From Calliopsis andreniformis (Eukaryota; Arthropoda; Insecta; Hymenoptera; Andrenidae), in NCBI RefSeq assembly GCF_051401765.1, contig NW_027480597.1, positions 682,001 through 746,000 of the forward strand: a stretch of 64,000 nt of DNA. Reading direction: 5' to 3'. Below are positions 52,888 to 63,640 of the stretch, piece by piece. Position 1 is the first letter of the stretch, and the number at the start of each line of letters is the position of its first letter. A program made the translations under genes and the position numbers. Below the pieces are notes generated by a model that was not told where the DNA came from, did not search any database, and worked only from the letters and a program-made list of their open reading frames with translations.

Positions 52888-54246
52888 GTGTGTGTCTACT
52901 ATGGATATAGCTATGGCTGCTATGGCTCTGCCTACGGCTGCTATGGCTATCGCTATGGCTGCTATGGCTATGGTTATGGCTGCTATGGCTATGGCTATGG
53001 CTGCTACGGCTGTGGCTATGGCTGCTATGGCTGTGACTATGGCTGCTATGGCTATGGCTATGGCTGCTATGGCTATGGTTCTGTGTATGGCTGCTAAGGC
53101 TATGGCTATGACTACGGCTGCTACGGCTATCGCTATGTCTGCTATGGCTATGGCTATGGCTATGGCTGCTATGGCTATGTCTATGGCTATAACTGCTATG
53201 GCTATGGCTATGGCTGCTATGGCTATGGCTATGGCTGCTATGGCTGTGGTTATGGCTGCTATGGGTTTGGCTATGGCTATGGCTGCTATGGCTATGGCTA
53301 TGTCTGCTATGGCTATGGCTATGGCTATGGCTGCTATGGCTATGTCTATGGCTATAACTGCTATTGCTATGGCTATGGCTGCTATGGCTATGGCTATGGC
53401 TGCTATGGCTGTGGTTATGGCTGCTATGGCTATTGCTATGGCTGCTATGGCTATGGCTATGGCTGCTATGGCTATGGCTATGGCTATGGCTGTTATGGCT
53501 ATGGCTATGGCTATGACTGCTATGGCTATGTCTATGGCTGCTATGGGTATGGCTATGCCTATGGCAGCTATGGCTATGACTATGGCTGCTATGGCTGTGG
53601 CTATGTCTGCTATGGCTATGGCTATGGCTGCTATGGCTATGGCTATGGCTGCTATGGCTATGGCTATGGCCATGGCTGCTATGGCTATGGCTATGGCTAT
53701 GACTGCTATGGCTATGGCTATGGCCGCTATGGATATGGCTATGGCTATGGCTGCTATGGCTACGGCTTTGGCTACTATGGCCATTGGTATGGCTGCTATG
53801 GCTATGGCTATGGCTGCTATGGCTATGGCTATGGCTATGCCTGCTAAGGCTATGGCTATGTCTACGGCTGCAGTGGCTCTGGCTCCGGCTGCTATGGGTA
53901 TGCCTATGGCTGCTATGGCTATCGCTACGGCTGCTATGGCTATGGCTATGGCTGCTATGGCTATGGCTATGGCTGCTATGGCCATGGTTATGTCTATGGC
54001 TGCCAAGGCTATGGCTATGTCTACGGCTGCTGTGGCTCTGGCTCTGGCTGCTATGGCTATGGCTATGGCTGCTATGGCTATGGCTATGGCTGCTATGGCT
54101 GTGGTTATGGCTGCTATGGCTATTGCTATGGCTGCTATGGCTATGGCTATGGCCGCTTTGGCAGTGGCTACAGCTGCTATGGCTATGGCTATGGCATTGG
54201 CTGCTATGGCTATGGCTATGATTATGGCTGCTATGTCTGTGGCTAT
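52888..54246 (+). repeat. 1,359-bp family unit 2
   Basis: Landmark order is the same as in unit 1, with the TAA at 53,095-53,097. Private variants are TATAACTGCTATTGC near 53,355 and GGGTATGCC where unit 1 has GAGTATGCC. The spacing to unit 3 is exactly 1,359 bp for the opening word, the TAA and CATTGGTATGG (53,782 against 55,141). Confidence 0.9.
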
Positions 54247-55530
54247 GTGTGTGTCTACTATGGATATAGCTATGGCTGCTATGGCTCTGCCTACGGCTGC
54301 TATGGCTATCGCTATGGCTGCTATGGCTATGGTTATGGCTGCTATGGCTATGGCTATGGCTGCTACGGCTGTGGCTATGGCTGCTATGGCTGTGACTATG
54401 GCTGCTATGGCTATGGCTATGGCTGCTATGGCTATGTTACTGTGTATGGCTGCTAAGGCTATGGCTATGACTACGGCTGCTACGGCTATCGCTATGTCTG
54501 CTATGGCTATGGCTATGGCTATGGCTGCTATGGCTATGTCTATGGATATAACTGCTATGGCTATGGCTATGGCTGCTATGGCTATGGCTATGGCTGCTAT
54601 GGCTGTGGTTATGGCTGCTATGGGTTTGGCTATGGCTATGGCTGCTATGGCTATGGCTATGTCTGCTATGGCTATGGCTATGGCTATGGCTGCTATGGCT
54701 ATGTCTATGGCTATAACTGCTATGGCTATGGCTATGGCTGCTATGGCTATGGCTATGGCTGCTATGGCTGTGGTTATGGCTGCTATGGCTATTGCTATGG
54801 CTGCTATGGCTATGGCTATGGCTGCTATGGCTATGGCTATGGCTATGGCTGTTATGGCTATGGCTATGGCTATGACTGCTATGGCTATGTCTGTGGCTGC
54901 TATGGGTATGGCTATGCCTATGGCAGCTATGGCTATGACTATGGCTGCTATGGCTGTGGCTATGTCTGCTATGGCTATGGCTATGGCTGCTATGGCTATG
55001 GCTATGGCTGCTATGGCTATGGCTATGGCCATGGCTGCTATGGCTATGGCTATGGCTATGACTGCTATGGCTATGGCTATGGCCGCTATGGATATGGCTA
55101 TGGCTATGGCTGCTATGGCTACGGCTTTGGCTACTATGGCCATTGGTATGGCTGCTATGGCTATGGCTATGGCTGCTATGGCTATGGCTATGGCTATGCC
55201 TGCTAAGGCTATGGCTATGTCTACGGCTGCAGTGGCTCTGGCTCCGGCTGCTATGGGTATGCCTATGGCTGCTATGGCTATCGCTACGGCTGCTATGGCT
55301 ATGGCTATGGCTGCTATGGCTATGGCTATGGCTGCTATGGCCATGGTTATGTCTATGGCTGCCAAGGCTATGGCTATGTCTACGGCTGCTGTGGCTCTGG
55401 CTCTGGCTGCTATGGCTATGGCTATGGCTATGGCTGCTATGGCTATGGCTATGGCTGCTATGGCTGTGGTTATGGCTGCTATGGCTATTGCTATGGCTGC
55501 TATGGCTATGGCTATGGCTGCTATGGCTAT
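54247..55530 (+). repeat. 1,359-bp family unit 3 (truncated)
   Basis: This unit has TATGTTACTGTGTATGG near 54,433 (other units read GGTTCTG or GGTACTG) and TATGGATATAACTGC near 54,541. It breaks off near 55,530, where GGCCATAGCTATGCC starts the 5,178-bp duplicate instead of a new cassette. Confidence 0.87.
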
Positions 55531-55539
55531 GGCCATAGC

Positions 55540-56951
55540 TATGCCTGCTATGGCTTTTTGTATGGCTGCTGTGGGTATGGCTATGCCTATGGCTGCTGTG
55601 GCTATGGCCATGACTGCTATGGCTGTGGCTATGACTGCTCTGGCTATGGCTATGGCTGCTATGGCTATGGCTATGGCTGCTATGGCTATGGCTATGGCTG
55701 CTACGGCTATGGCTATGGCTATGGCTATGGCTGCTATGGCTATGGCTGTTATGGCTATGGCTATGGCTATGACTGCTATGCCTACGGCTATGGCTGCTAT
55801 GGCTATCGCTATGGCTGCTATGGCTATAGCTATGACTGCTATGGCTATGGCTATGGCTGCTGTGGGTATGGCTATGCCTATGGCTGCTGTGGCTATGGCC
55901 ATGACTGCTATGGCTGTGGCTATGACAGCTCTGGCTATGGCTATGGCTGCTATGGCTATGGCTATGGCTGCTGTGGCTATGGCCATGACTGCTATGGCTG
56001 TGGCTATGACTGCTCTGGCTATGGCTATGGCTGCTATGGTTATGGCTATGGCTGCTATGGCTATGGCTATGGCTGCTACGGCTATGGCTATGGCTATGGC
56101 TATGAATGCTAAGGCTATGGCTATGTCTACGGCTGCTGTGGCTCTGGCTCCGGCTGCTATGGGTATGCCTATGACTGCTATGGCTATCGCTATGGCTGCT
56201 ATGGCTGCTATGGCTATGGCTATGGCTGCTACGGCTATGGCTATGGCTGCTATGGCTATGGCTATGGCTATGGCTATGGCTGCTATGGCTATGTCTATGT
56301 CTATGGCTATGGCTGCTATGGCTATGGCTTTGGCTACTATCGCCATGGCTATGGCAGCTATGGCTATAGCTATGGCTGCTATGGCTATGGTTATGTCTAT
56401 GGCTGCTAAGGATATGGCTATCTCTACGGCTGCTGCGGCTCTAGCTCTCGCTGCTATGGATATGCCTATGGCTGCTATGGCTGTGGTTATGGCTGCAATG
56501 GCTATGGCAATGGCTGCTATGGCTATGGCTATGGCTGCGGCTGCTATGGCTACGGCTGCTATGGCTATGGCTATGGCTGCTATGGCTATGGCTATGGCTA
56601 TGTCTGCTATGACTATGGCTACGGCCAAGGCTGCTATGGCTATGGCTATGTCTGCTATGGGTATGGCTATGGCTAAGGCTGCTGTGGCTATGGCTATGGC
56701 CGCTTTGGCAATGGCTACAGCTGCTATGGCTATGGCTATGGCATTGGCTGCTATGGCTATGGCTATGATTATGGCTGCTATGGCTGTGGCTATGTGTGTG
56801 TCTGCTATGGATATAGCTATGGTTGCTATGGCTCTGCCTACGGCTGCTATGGCTATCGCTATGGATGCTATGGCTATGGTTATGGCTGGATTGGCTATGG
56901 CTCAGGCTGCTATGGCTACGGCTATGGCTGCTATGGCTATGGCTATGGCTG
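55540..56951 (+). repeat. 5,178-bp spaced duplicate, copy 1
   Basis: 55,558, 56,112 and 56,794 pair with 60,736, 61,290 and 61,972 at a constant 5,178 bp. Just upstream the offset is 5,199 (55,381 with 60,580), one 21-bp unit more. The block holds GCTGTGGGTATGG, TATGACAGCTCTGG and the rare GGCTGGATTGGC followed by GGCTCAGG at 56,887-56,908. Copy 1 has GGCTTTTTGTATGG at 55,551 where copy 2 has GGCTATTTGTATGG. Confidence 0.88.
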
Positions 56952-57834
56952 CTATGGCTATGTCTATGGCTATAACTGCTATGGCTATGGCTATGGCTGC
57001 TATGGCTATGGCTATGGCTGCTATGGCTATGGCTATGGCAGCTATGGCTATAGCTATGGCTGCTATGGCTATGGTTATGTCTATGGCCCCTAAGGCTATG
57101 GCTATGTCTACGGCTGCTGTGGCTCTGGCTCTGGCTGCTATGGCTATGGCTATGGCTGCTATGGCTATGGCTATGGCTGCTGTGGCTGTGGTTATGTCTG
57201 CTATGGCTATGGCTATGGCTGCTATTGTTATGGCTATGGCTGCTATGGCTGTGGCTATGGCTATGGCTGCTTTGTCTATGGCTATGGCCATGACTGCTAT
57301 GGCTATGGCTATAGCTGCTATGGGTTTGGCTATGGCTATGGCTGTTATGGCTATGGCTATGTCTGCTATGGCTATGGCTATGGCTATGGCTGCTATGGCT
57401 ATCGCTATGGCTGCTATGGCTGCTATGGCTATGGCTATGGCTGCTACGGCTATGGCTATGGCCGCTATGGATATGGCTATGGCTATGGGTGCTATGGCTG
57501 TGGCTATGGCTGCTTTGGTTATGGCTATGGCTGCTATGGCTATGGCTATGGCTATGGCTGCTATGGCTATGGCTATGGCTATGTCTGCTATGGCTATGGC
57601 TATGGCTGCTATGGATATGGCTATGCCTATGGCTGCTATGCCTACGGCTTTGGCTACTATGGCCATTGCAATGGCTGCTATGGCTATGGCTATGGCTGCT
57701 ATGGGTATGGTTATGGCTATGGCTGCTAAGGCTATGGCTATGCCTACGGCTGCTGTGGCTCTGGCTCCGGCTGCTATGAGTATGCCTATGGCTGCTATGG
57801 CTATCGCTACGGCTGCTATGGCTATGGCTATGGC

Positions 57835-58044
57835 TGCTACGGCTATGGCTATGGCTGCTATGGCTGCGGCTATGCCTGATATGACTATGGCTATGGCTGC
57901 TATGGCTATGGCTGTGTCTACTATGGCTGCTATGGCTATAGCTATGGCGGCTATGGCTGCTATGGCTATGGCTATGTCTACTATGTCTATGGATACGTCT
58001 GCTATGGCTATGGCTATGGCTATGTTTGCTATGGCTATGGCTAT
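57835..58044 (+). repeat. Left-family island inside the right family
   Basis: About 210 bp, with GCCTGATATGAC (57,874), GCTGTGTCTACTATGG and CTACTATGTCTATGG, match the opening sequence at 25-234, 2,575-2,784 and 15,271-15,480. One substitution is noted (GGATACGTC for GGATACGGC). The surroundings are right-family units. The nearest other copy is about 42.5 kb away. Confidence 0.85.
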
Positions 58045-58569
58045 GGCCGCTATGGATATGGCTATGGCTATGGCTGCTATGGCTACGGCTTTGGCTACTA
58101 TGGCCATTGGTATGGCTGCTATGGCTATGGCTATGGCTGCTATGGCTATGGCTATGGCTATGCCTGCTAAGGCTATGGCTATGTCTACGGCTGCAGTGGC
58201 TCTGGCTCCGGCTGCTATGGGTATGCCTATGGCTGCTATGGCTATCGCTACGGCTGCTATGGCTATGGCTATGGCTGCTATGGCTATGGCTATGGCTGCT
58301 ATGGCCATGGTTATGTCTATGGCTGCCAAGGCTATGGCTATGTCTACGGCTGCTGTGGCTCTGGCTCTGGCTGCTATGGCTATGGCTATGGCTGCTATGG
58401 CTATGGCTATGGCTGCTATGGCTGTGGTTATGGCTGCTATGGCTATTGCTATGGCTGCTATGGCTATGGCTATGGCCGCTTTGGCAGTGGCTACAGCTGC
58501 TATGGCTATGGCTATGGCATTGGCTGCTATGGCTATGGCTATGATTATGGCTGCTATGTCTGTGGCTAT

Positions 58570-59928
58570 GTGTGTGTCTACTATGGATATAGCTATGGCT
58601 GCTATGGCTCTGCCTACGGCTGCTATGGCTATCGCTATGGCTGCTATGGCTATGGTTATGGCTGCTATGGCTATGGCTATGGCTGCTACGGCTGTGGCTA
58701 TGGCTGCTATGGCTGTGACTATGGCTGCTATGGCTATGGCTATGGCTGCTATGGCTATGGTACTGTGTATGGCTGCTAAGGCTATGGCTATGACTACGGC
58801 TGCTACGGCTATCGCTATGTCTGCTATGGCTATGGCTGTGGCTATGGCTGCTATGGCTATGTCTATGGATATAACTGCTATGGCTATGGCTATGGCTGCT
58901 ATGGATATGGCTATGGCTGCTATGGCTGTGGTTATGGCTGCTATGGGTTTGGCTATGGCTATGGCTGCTATGGCTATGGCTATGTCTGCTATGGCTATGG
59001 CTATGGCTATGGCTGCTATGGCTATGTCTATGGCTATAACTGCTATGGCTATGGCTATGGCTGCTATGGCTATGGCTATGGCTGCTATGGCTGTGGTTAT
59101 GGCTGCTATGGCTATTGCTATGGCTGCTATGGCTATGGCTATGGCTGCTATGGCTATGGCTATGGCTATGGCTGTTATGGCTATGGCTATGGCTATGACT
59201 GCTATGGCTATGTCTGTGGCTGCTATGGGTATGGCTATGCCTATGGCAGCTATGGCTATGACTATGGCTGCTATGGCTGTGGCTATGTCTGCTATGGCTA
59301 TGGCTATGGCTGCTATGGCTATGGCTATGGCTGCTATGGCTATGGCTATGGCCATGGCTGCTATGGCTATGGCTATGGCTATGACTGCTATGGCTATGGC
59401 TATGGCCGCTATGGATATGGCTATGGCTATGGCTGCTATGGCTACGGCTTTGGCTACTATGGCCATTGGTATGGCTGCTATGGCTATGGCTATGGCTGCT
59501 ATGGCTATGGCTATGGCTATGCCTGCTAAGGCTATGGCTATGTCTACGGCTGCAGTGGCTCTGGCTCCGGCTGCTATGGGTATGCCTATGGCTGCTATGG
59601 CTATCGCTACGGCTGCTATGGCTATGGGTATGGCTGCTATGGCTATGGCTATGGCTGCTATGGCCATGGTTATGTCTATGGCTGCCAAGGCTATGGCTAT
59701 GTCTACGGCTGCTGTGGCTCTGGCTCTGGCTGCTATGGCTATGGCTATGGCTGCTATGGCTATGGCTATGGCTGCTATGGCTGTGGTTATGGCTGCTATG
59801 GCTATTGCTATGGCTGCTATGGCTATGGCTATGGCCGCTTTGGCAGTGGCTACAGCTGCTATGGCTATGGCTATGGCATTGGCTGCTATGGCTATGGCTA
59901 TGATTATGGCTGCTATGTCTGTGGCTAT
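58570..59928 (+). repeat. 1,359-bp family unit 4
   Basis: This unit reads GGTACTGTGTATGG near 58,759 and TATGGATATAACTGC near 58,864, so it groups with units 3 and 5 rather than with 1, 2 and 6, which have GGTTCTG. It also shares GCTATGTCTGTGGC with unit 3 (54,884 and 59,207; offset 4,323), suggesting that units 3 and 4 descend from the same unit. Confidence 0.88.
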
Positions 59929-60717
59929 GTGTGTGTCTACTATGGATATAGCTATGGCTGCTATGGCTCTGCCTACGGCTGCTATGGCTATCGCTATGGC
60001 TGCTATGGCTATGGTTATGGCTGCTATGGCTATGGCTATGGCTGCTACGGCTGTGGCTATGGCTGCTATGGCTGTGACTATGGCTGCTATGGCTATGGCT
60101 ATGGCTGCTATGGCTATGGTACTGTGTATGGCTGCTAAGGCTATGGCTATGACTACGGCTGCTACGGCTATCGCTATGTCTGCTATGGCTATGGCTATGG
60201 CTATGGCTGCTATGGCTATGTCTATGGATATAACTGCTATGGCTATGGCTATGGCTGCTATGGCTATGGCTATGGCTGCTATGGCTGTGGTTATGGCTGC
60301 TATGGGTTTGGCTATGGCTATGGCTGCTATGGCTATGGCTATGTCTGCTATGGCTATGGCTATGGCTATGGCTGCTATGGCTATGGCTATGGCTATGCCT
60401 GCTAAGGCTATGGCTATGTCTACGGCTGCAGTGGCTCTGGCTCCGGCTGCTATGGGTATGCCTATGGCTGCTATGGCTATCGCTACGGCTGCTATGGCTA
60501 TGGCTATGGCTGCTATGGCTATGGCTATGGCTGCTATGGCCATGGTTATGTCTATGGCTGCCAAGGCTATGGCTATGTCTACGGCTGCTGTGGCTCTGGC
60601 TCTGGCTGCTATGGCTATGGCTATGGCTATGGCTGCTATGGCTGTGGTTATGGCTGCTATGGCTATTGCTATGGCTGCTATGGCTATGGCTATGGCTGCT
60701 ATGGCTATGGCCATAGC
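59929..60717 (+). repeat. 1,359-bp family unit 5 (483 bp deleted)
   Basis: The start is identical to unit 4 (1,359 bp spacing; GGTACTG near 60,118). CCTGCTAAGG follows at 60,399, where an intact unit would place it 483 bp further on (59,523 plus 1,359). The interval holding TATAACTGC, the GGCAGC block and CATTGG has been lost. The unit ends at the 5,178-bp duplicate. Confidence 0.85.
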
Positions 60718-62129
60718 TATGCCTGCTATGGCTATTTGTATGGCTGCTGTGGGTATGGCTATGCCTATGGCTGCTGTGGCTATGGCCATGACTGCTATGG
60801 CTGTGGCTATGACTGCTCTGGCTATGGCTATGGCTGCTATGGCTATGGCTATGGCTGCTATGGCTATGGCTATGGCTGCTACGGCTATGGCTATGGCTAT
60901 GGCTATGGCTGCTATGGCTATGGCTGTTATGGCTATGGCTATGGCTATGACTGCTATGGCTACGGCTATGGCTGCTATGGCTATCGCTATGGCTGCTATG
61001 GCTATAGCTATGACTGCTATGGCTATGGCTATGGCTGCTGTGGGTATGGCTATGCCTATGGCTGCTGTGGCTATGGCCATGACTGCTATGGCTGTGGCTA
61101 TGACAGCTCTGGCTATGGCTATGGCTGCTATGGCTATGGCTATGGCTGCTGTGGCTATGGCCATGACTGCTATGGCTGTGGCTATGACTGCTCTGGCTAT
61201 GGCTATGGCTGCTATGGTTATGGCTATGGCTGCTATGGCTATGGCTATGGCTGCTACGGCTATGGCTATGGCTATGGCTATGAATGCTAAGGCTATGGCT
61301 ATGTCTACGGCTGCTGTGGCTCTGGCTCCGGCTGCTATGGGTATGCCTATGACTGCTATGGCTATCGCTATGGCTGCTATGGCTGCTATGGCTATGGCTA
61401 TGGCTGCTACGGCTATGGCTATGGCTGCTATGGCTATGGCTATGGCTATGGCTATGGCTGCTATGGCTATGTCTATGTCTATGGCTATGGCTGCTATGGC
61501 TATGGCTTTGGCTACTATCGCCATGGCTATGGCAGCTATGGCTATAGCTATGGCTGCTATGGCTATGGTTATGTCTATGGCTGCTAAGGATATGGCTATC
61601 TCTACGGCTGCTGCGGCTCTAGCTCTCGCTGCTATGGATATGCCTATGGCTGCTATGGCTGTGGTTATGGCTGCAATGGCTATGGCAATGGCTGCTATGG
61701 CTATGGCTATGGCTGCGGCTGCTATGGCTACGGCTGCTATGGCTATGGCTATGGCTGCTATGGCTATGGCTATGGCTATGTCTGCTATGACTATGGCTAC
61801 GGCCAAGGCTGCTATGGCTATGGCTATGTCTGCTATGGGTATGGCTATGGCTAAGGCTGCTGTGGCTATGGCTATGGCCGCTTTGGCAATGGCTACAGCT
61901 GCTATGGCTATGGCTATGGCATTGGCTGCTATGGCTATGGCTATGATTATGGCTGCTATGGCTGTGGCTATGTGTGTGTCTGCTATGGATATAGCTATGG
62001 TTGCTATGGCTCTGCCTACGGCTGCTATGGCTATCGCTATGGATGCTATGGCTATGGTTATGGCTGGATTGGCTATGGCTCAGGCTGCTATGGCTACGGC
62101 TATGGCTGCTATGGCTATGGCTATGGCTG
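60718..62129 (+). repeat. 5,178-bp spaced duplicate, copy 2
   Basis: This partner of 55,540-56,951 continues past the point where copy 1 ends: after 62,129 it runs into GCATCGGC and the TATGTCTATGGCTATGG block of the 44.7/50.0-kb family. Copy 1 instead switches to TATGTCTATGGCTATAAC. Copy 2 therefore retains the longer ancestral context. Confidence 0.87.
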
Positions 62130-62613
62130 CATCGGCTATGGCTATGGCTGCTATGGCTATGGCTATAGCTATGGCTATGGCTATGACTGCTATGTCTATG
62201 GCTATGGCTGCTATGGCTATGGCTTTGGCTACTATGGCCATGCCTATGGCAGCTATGGCTATGGCTATGGCTGCTATGGCTGTGGTTATGTCTGCTATGG
62301 CTATGGCTATGGCTGCTATGGGTATGGCTATGGCTATGGCTGCTATGGCTATGGCTATGTCTGCTATGGCTATGGCTATGGCTATAGCTGCTATGGCTAT
62401 GTCTGTGGCTATGACTGCTATGGCTATGGCTATGGCTGCTATGGCTATGGCTATGGCTGCTATGGCTGTGGTTATGGCTGCTATGGCTATTGCTATGGCT
62501 GCTATGGCTATGGCTATGGCCGCTTTGGCAGTGGCTACAGCTGCTATGGCTATGGCTATGGCATTGGCTGCTATGGCTATGGCTATGATTATGGCTGCTA
62601 TGTCTGTGGCTAT

Positions 62614-63640
62614 GTGTGTGTCTACTATGGATATAGCTATGGCTGCTATGGCTCTGCCTACGGCTGCTATGGCTATCGCTATGGCTGCTATGGCTATGGT
62701 TATGGCTGCTATGGCTATGGCTATGGCTGCTACGGCTGTGGCTATGGCTGCTATGGCTGTGACTATGGCTGCTATGGCTATGGCTATGGCTGCTATGGCT
62801 ATGGTTCTGTGTATGGCTGCTAAGGCTATGGCTATGACTACGGCTGCTACGGCTATCGCTATGTCTGCTATGGCTATGGCTATGGCTATGGCTGCTATGG
62901 CTATGTCTATGGCTATAACTGCTATGGCTATGGCTATGGCTGCTATGGCTATGGCTATGGCTGCTATGGCTGTGGTTATGGCTGCTATGGGTTTGGCTAT
63001 GGCTATGGCTGCTATGGCTATGGCTATGTCTGCTATGGCTATGGCTATGGCTATGGCTGCTATGGCTATGTCTATGGCTATAACTGCTATGGCTATGGCT
63101 ATGGCTGCTATGGCTATGACTATGGCTGCTATGGCTGTGGTTATGGCTGCTATGGCTATTGCTATGGCTGCTATGGCTATGGCTATGGCTGCTATGGCTA
63201 TGGCTATGGCTATGGCTGTTGTGGCTTTGGCTATGGCTATGACTGCTATGGCTATGTCTATGGCTGCTATGGGTATGGCTATGCCTATGGCAGCTATGGC
63301 TATGACTATGGCTGCTATGGCTGTGGTTATGTCAGCTATGGCTATGGCTATGGCTGCTATGGCTATGGCTATGGCTGCTATGGCTATGGCTATGGCCATG
63401 GCTGCTATGGCTATGGCTATGGCTATGACTGCTAAGGCTATGGCTATGGCCGCTATGGATATGGCTATGGCTATGGCTGCTATGGCTACGGCTTTTGCTG
63501 CTATGGCCATTGGTATGGCTGCTATGGCTATGGCTATGGCTGCTATGGCTATGGCTATGGCTATGCCTGCTAAGGCTATGGCTATGTCTACGGCTGCAGT
63601 GGCTCTGGCTCCGGCTGCTATGGGTATGCCTATGGCTGCT
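62614..63640 (+). repeat. 1,359-bp family unit 6 (partial)
   Basis: The unit opens with GTGTGTGTCTACTATGG, has GGTTCTGTGTATGG (TAA at 62,821-62,823) like units 1 and 2, and reaches CCTGCTAAGG and GTCTACGGCTGCAGTGG near 63,590. Private changes include GCTGTTGTGGCTTTGG near 63,218, TATGTCAGC near 63,330, GACTGCTAAGG near 63,428 and GGCTTTTGCTGC near 63,490. It then passes into plain 21-bp units to the window end. Confidence 0.82.

Larger units (their letters stand above)
1..56904 (-). other. Long open antisense phase (Ala-Ile rich)
   Basis: The reverse complement read in register with the base-1 phase gives ATA GCC ATA GCC ATA GCA GCC, an Ile-Ala repeat. A stop there needs TTA, CTA or TCA as an in-phase + strand codon. 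I find only two, both TCA in the rare word GGCTCAGGC, at 56,902-56,904 and 62,080-62,082. From 56,901 down to base 1 the phase is open for about 18,967 codons. Two bounded stretches lie above it: 56,902-61,806, starting at a TTG, and 62,080-63,510. ATA, GCC and GCA are also two or more substitutions from a stop, so this is expected of the repeat. The product would be a featureless hydrophobic Ala-Ile polymer. I do not regard it as a gene. Confidence 0.8.

Noticed and set aside
56902..61806. 1,634-codon antisense Ala-Ile frame as a gene
   Set aside because: It is bounded only by a rare TCA variant and starts at TTG. The phase is open through nearly the whole window, and the composition is a simple two-residue repeat.
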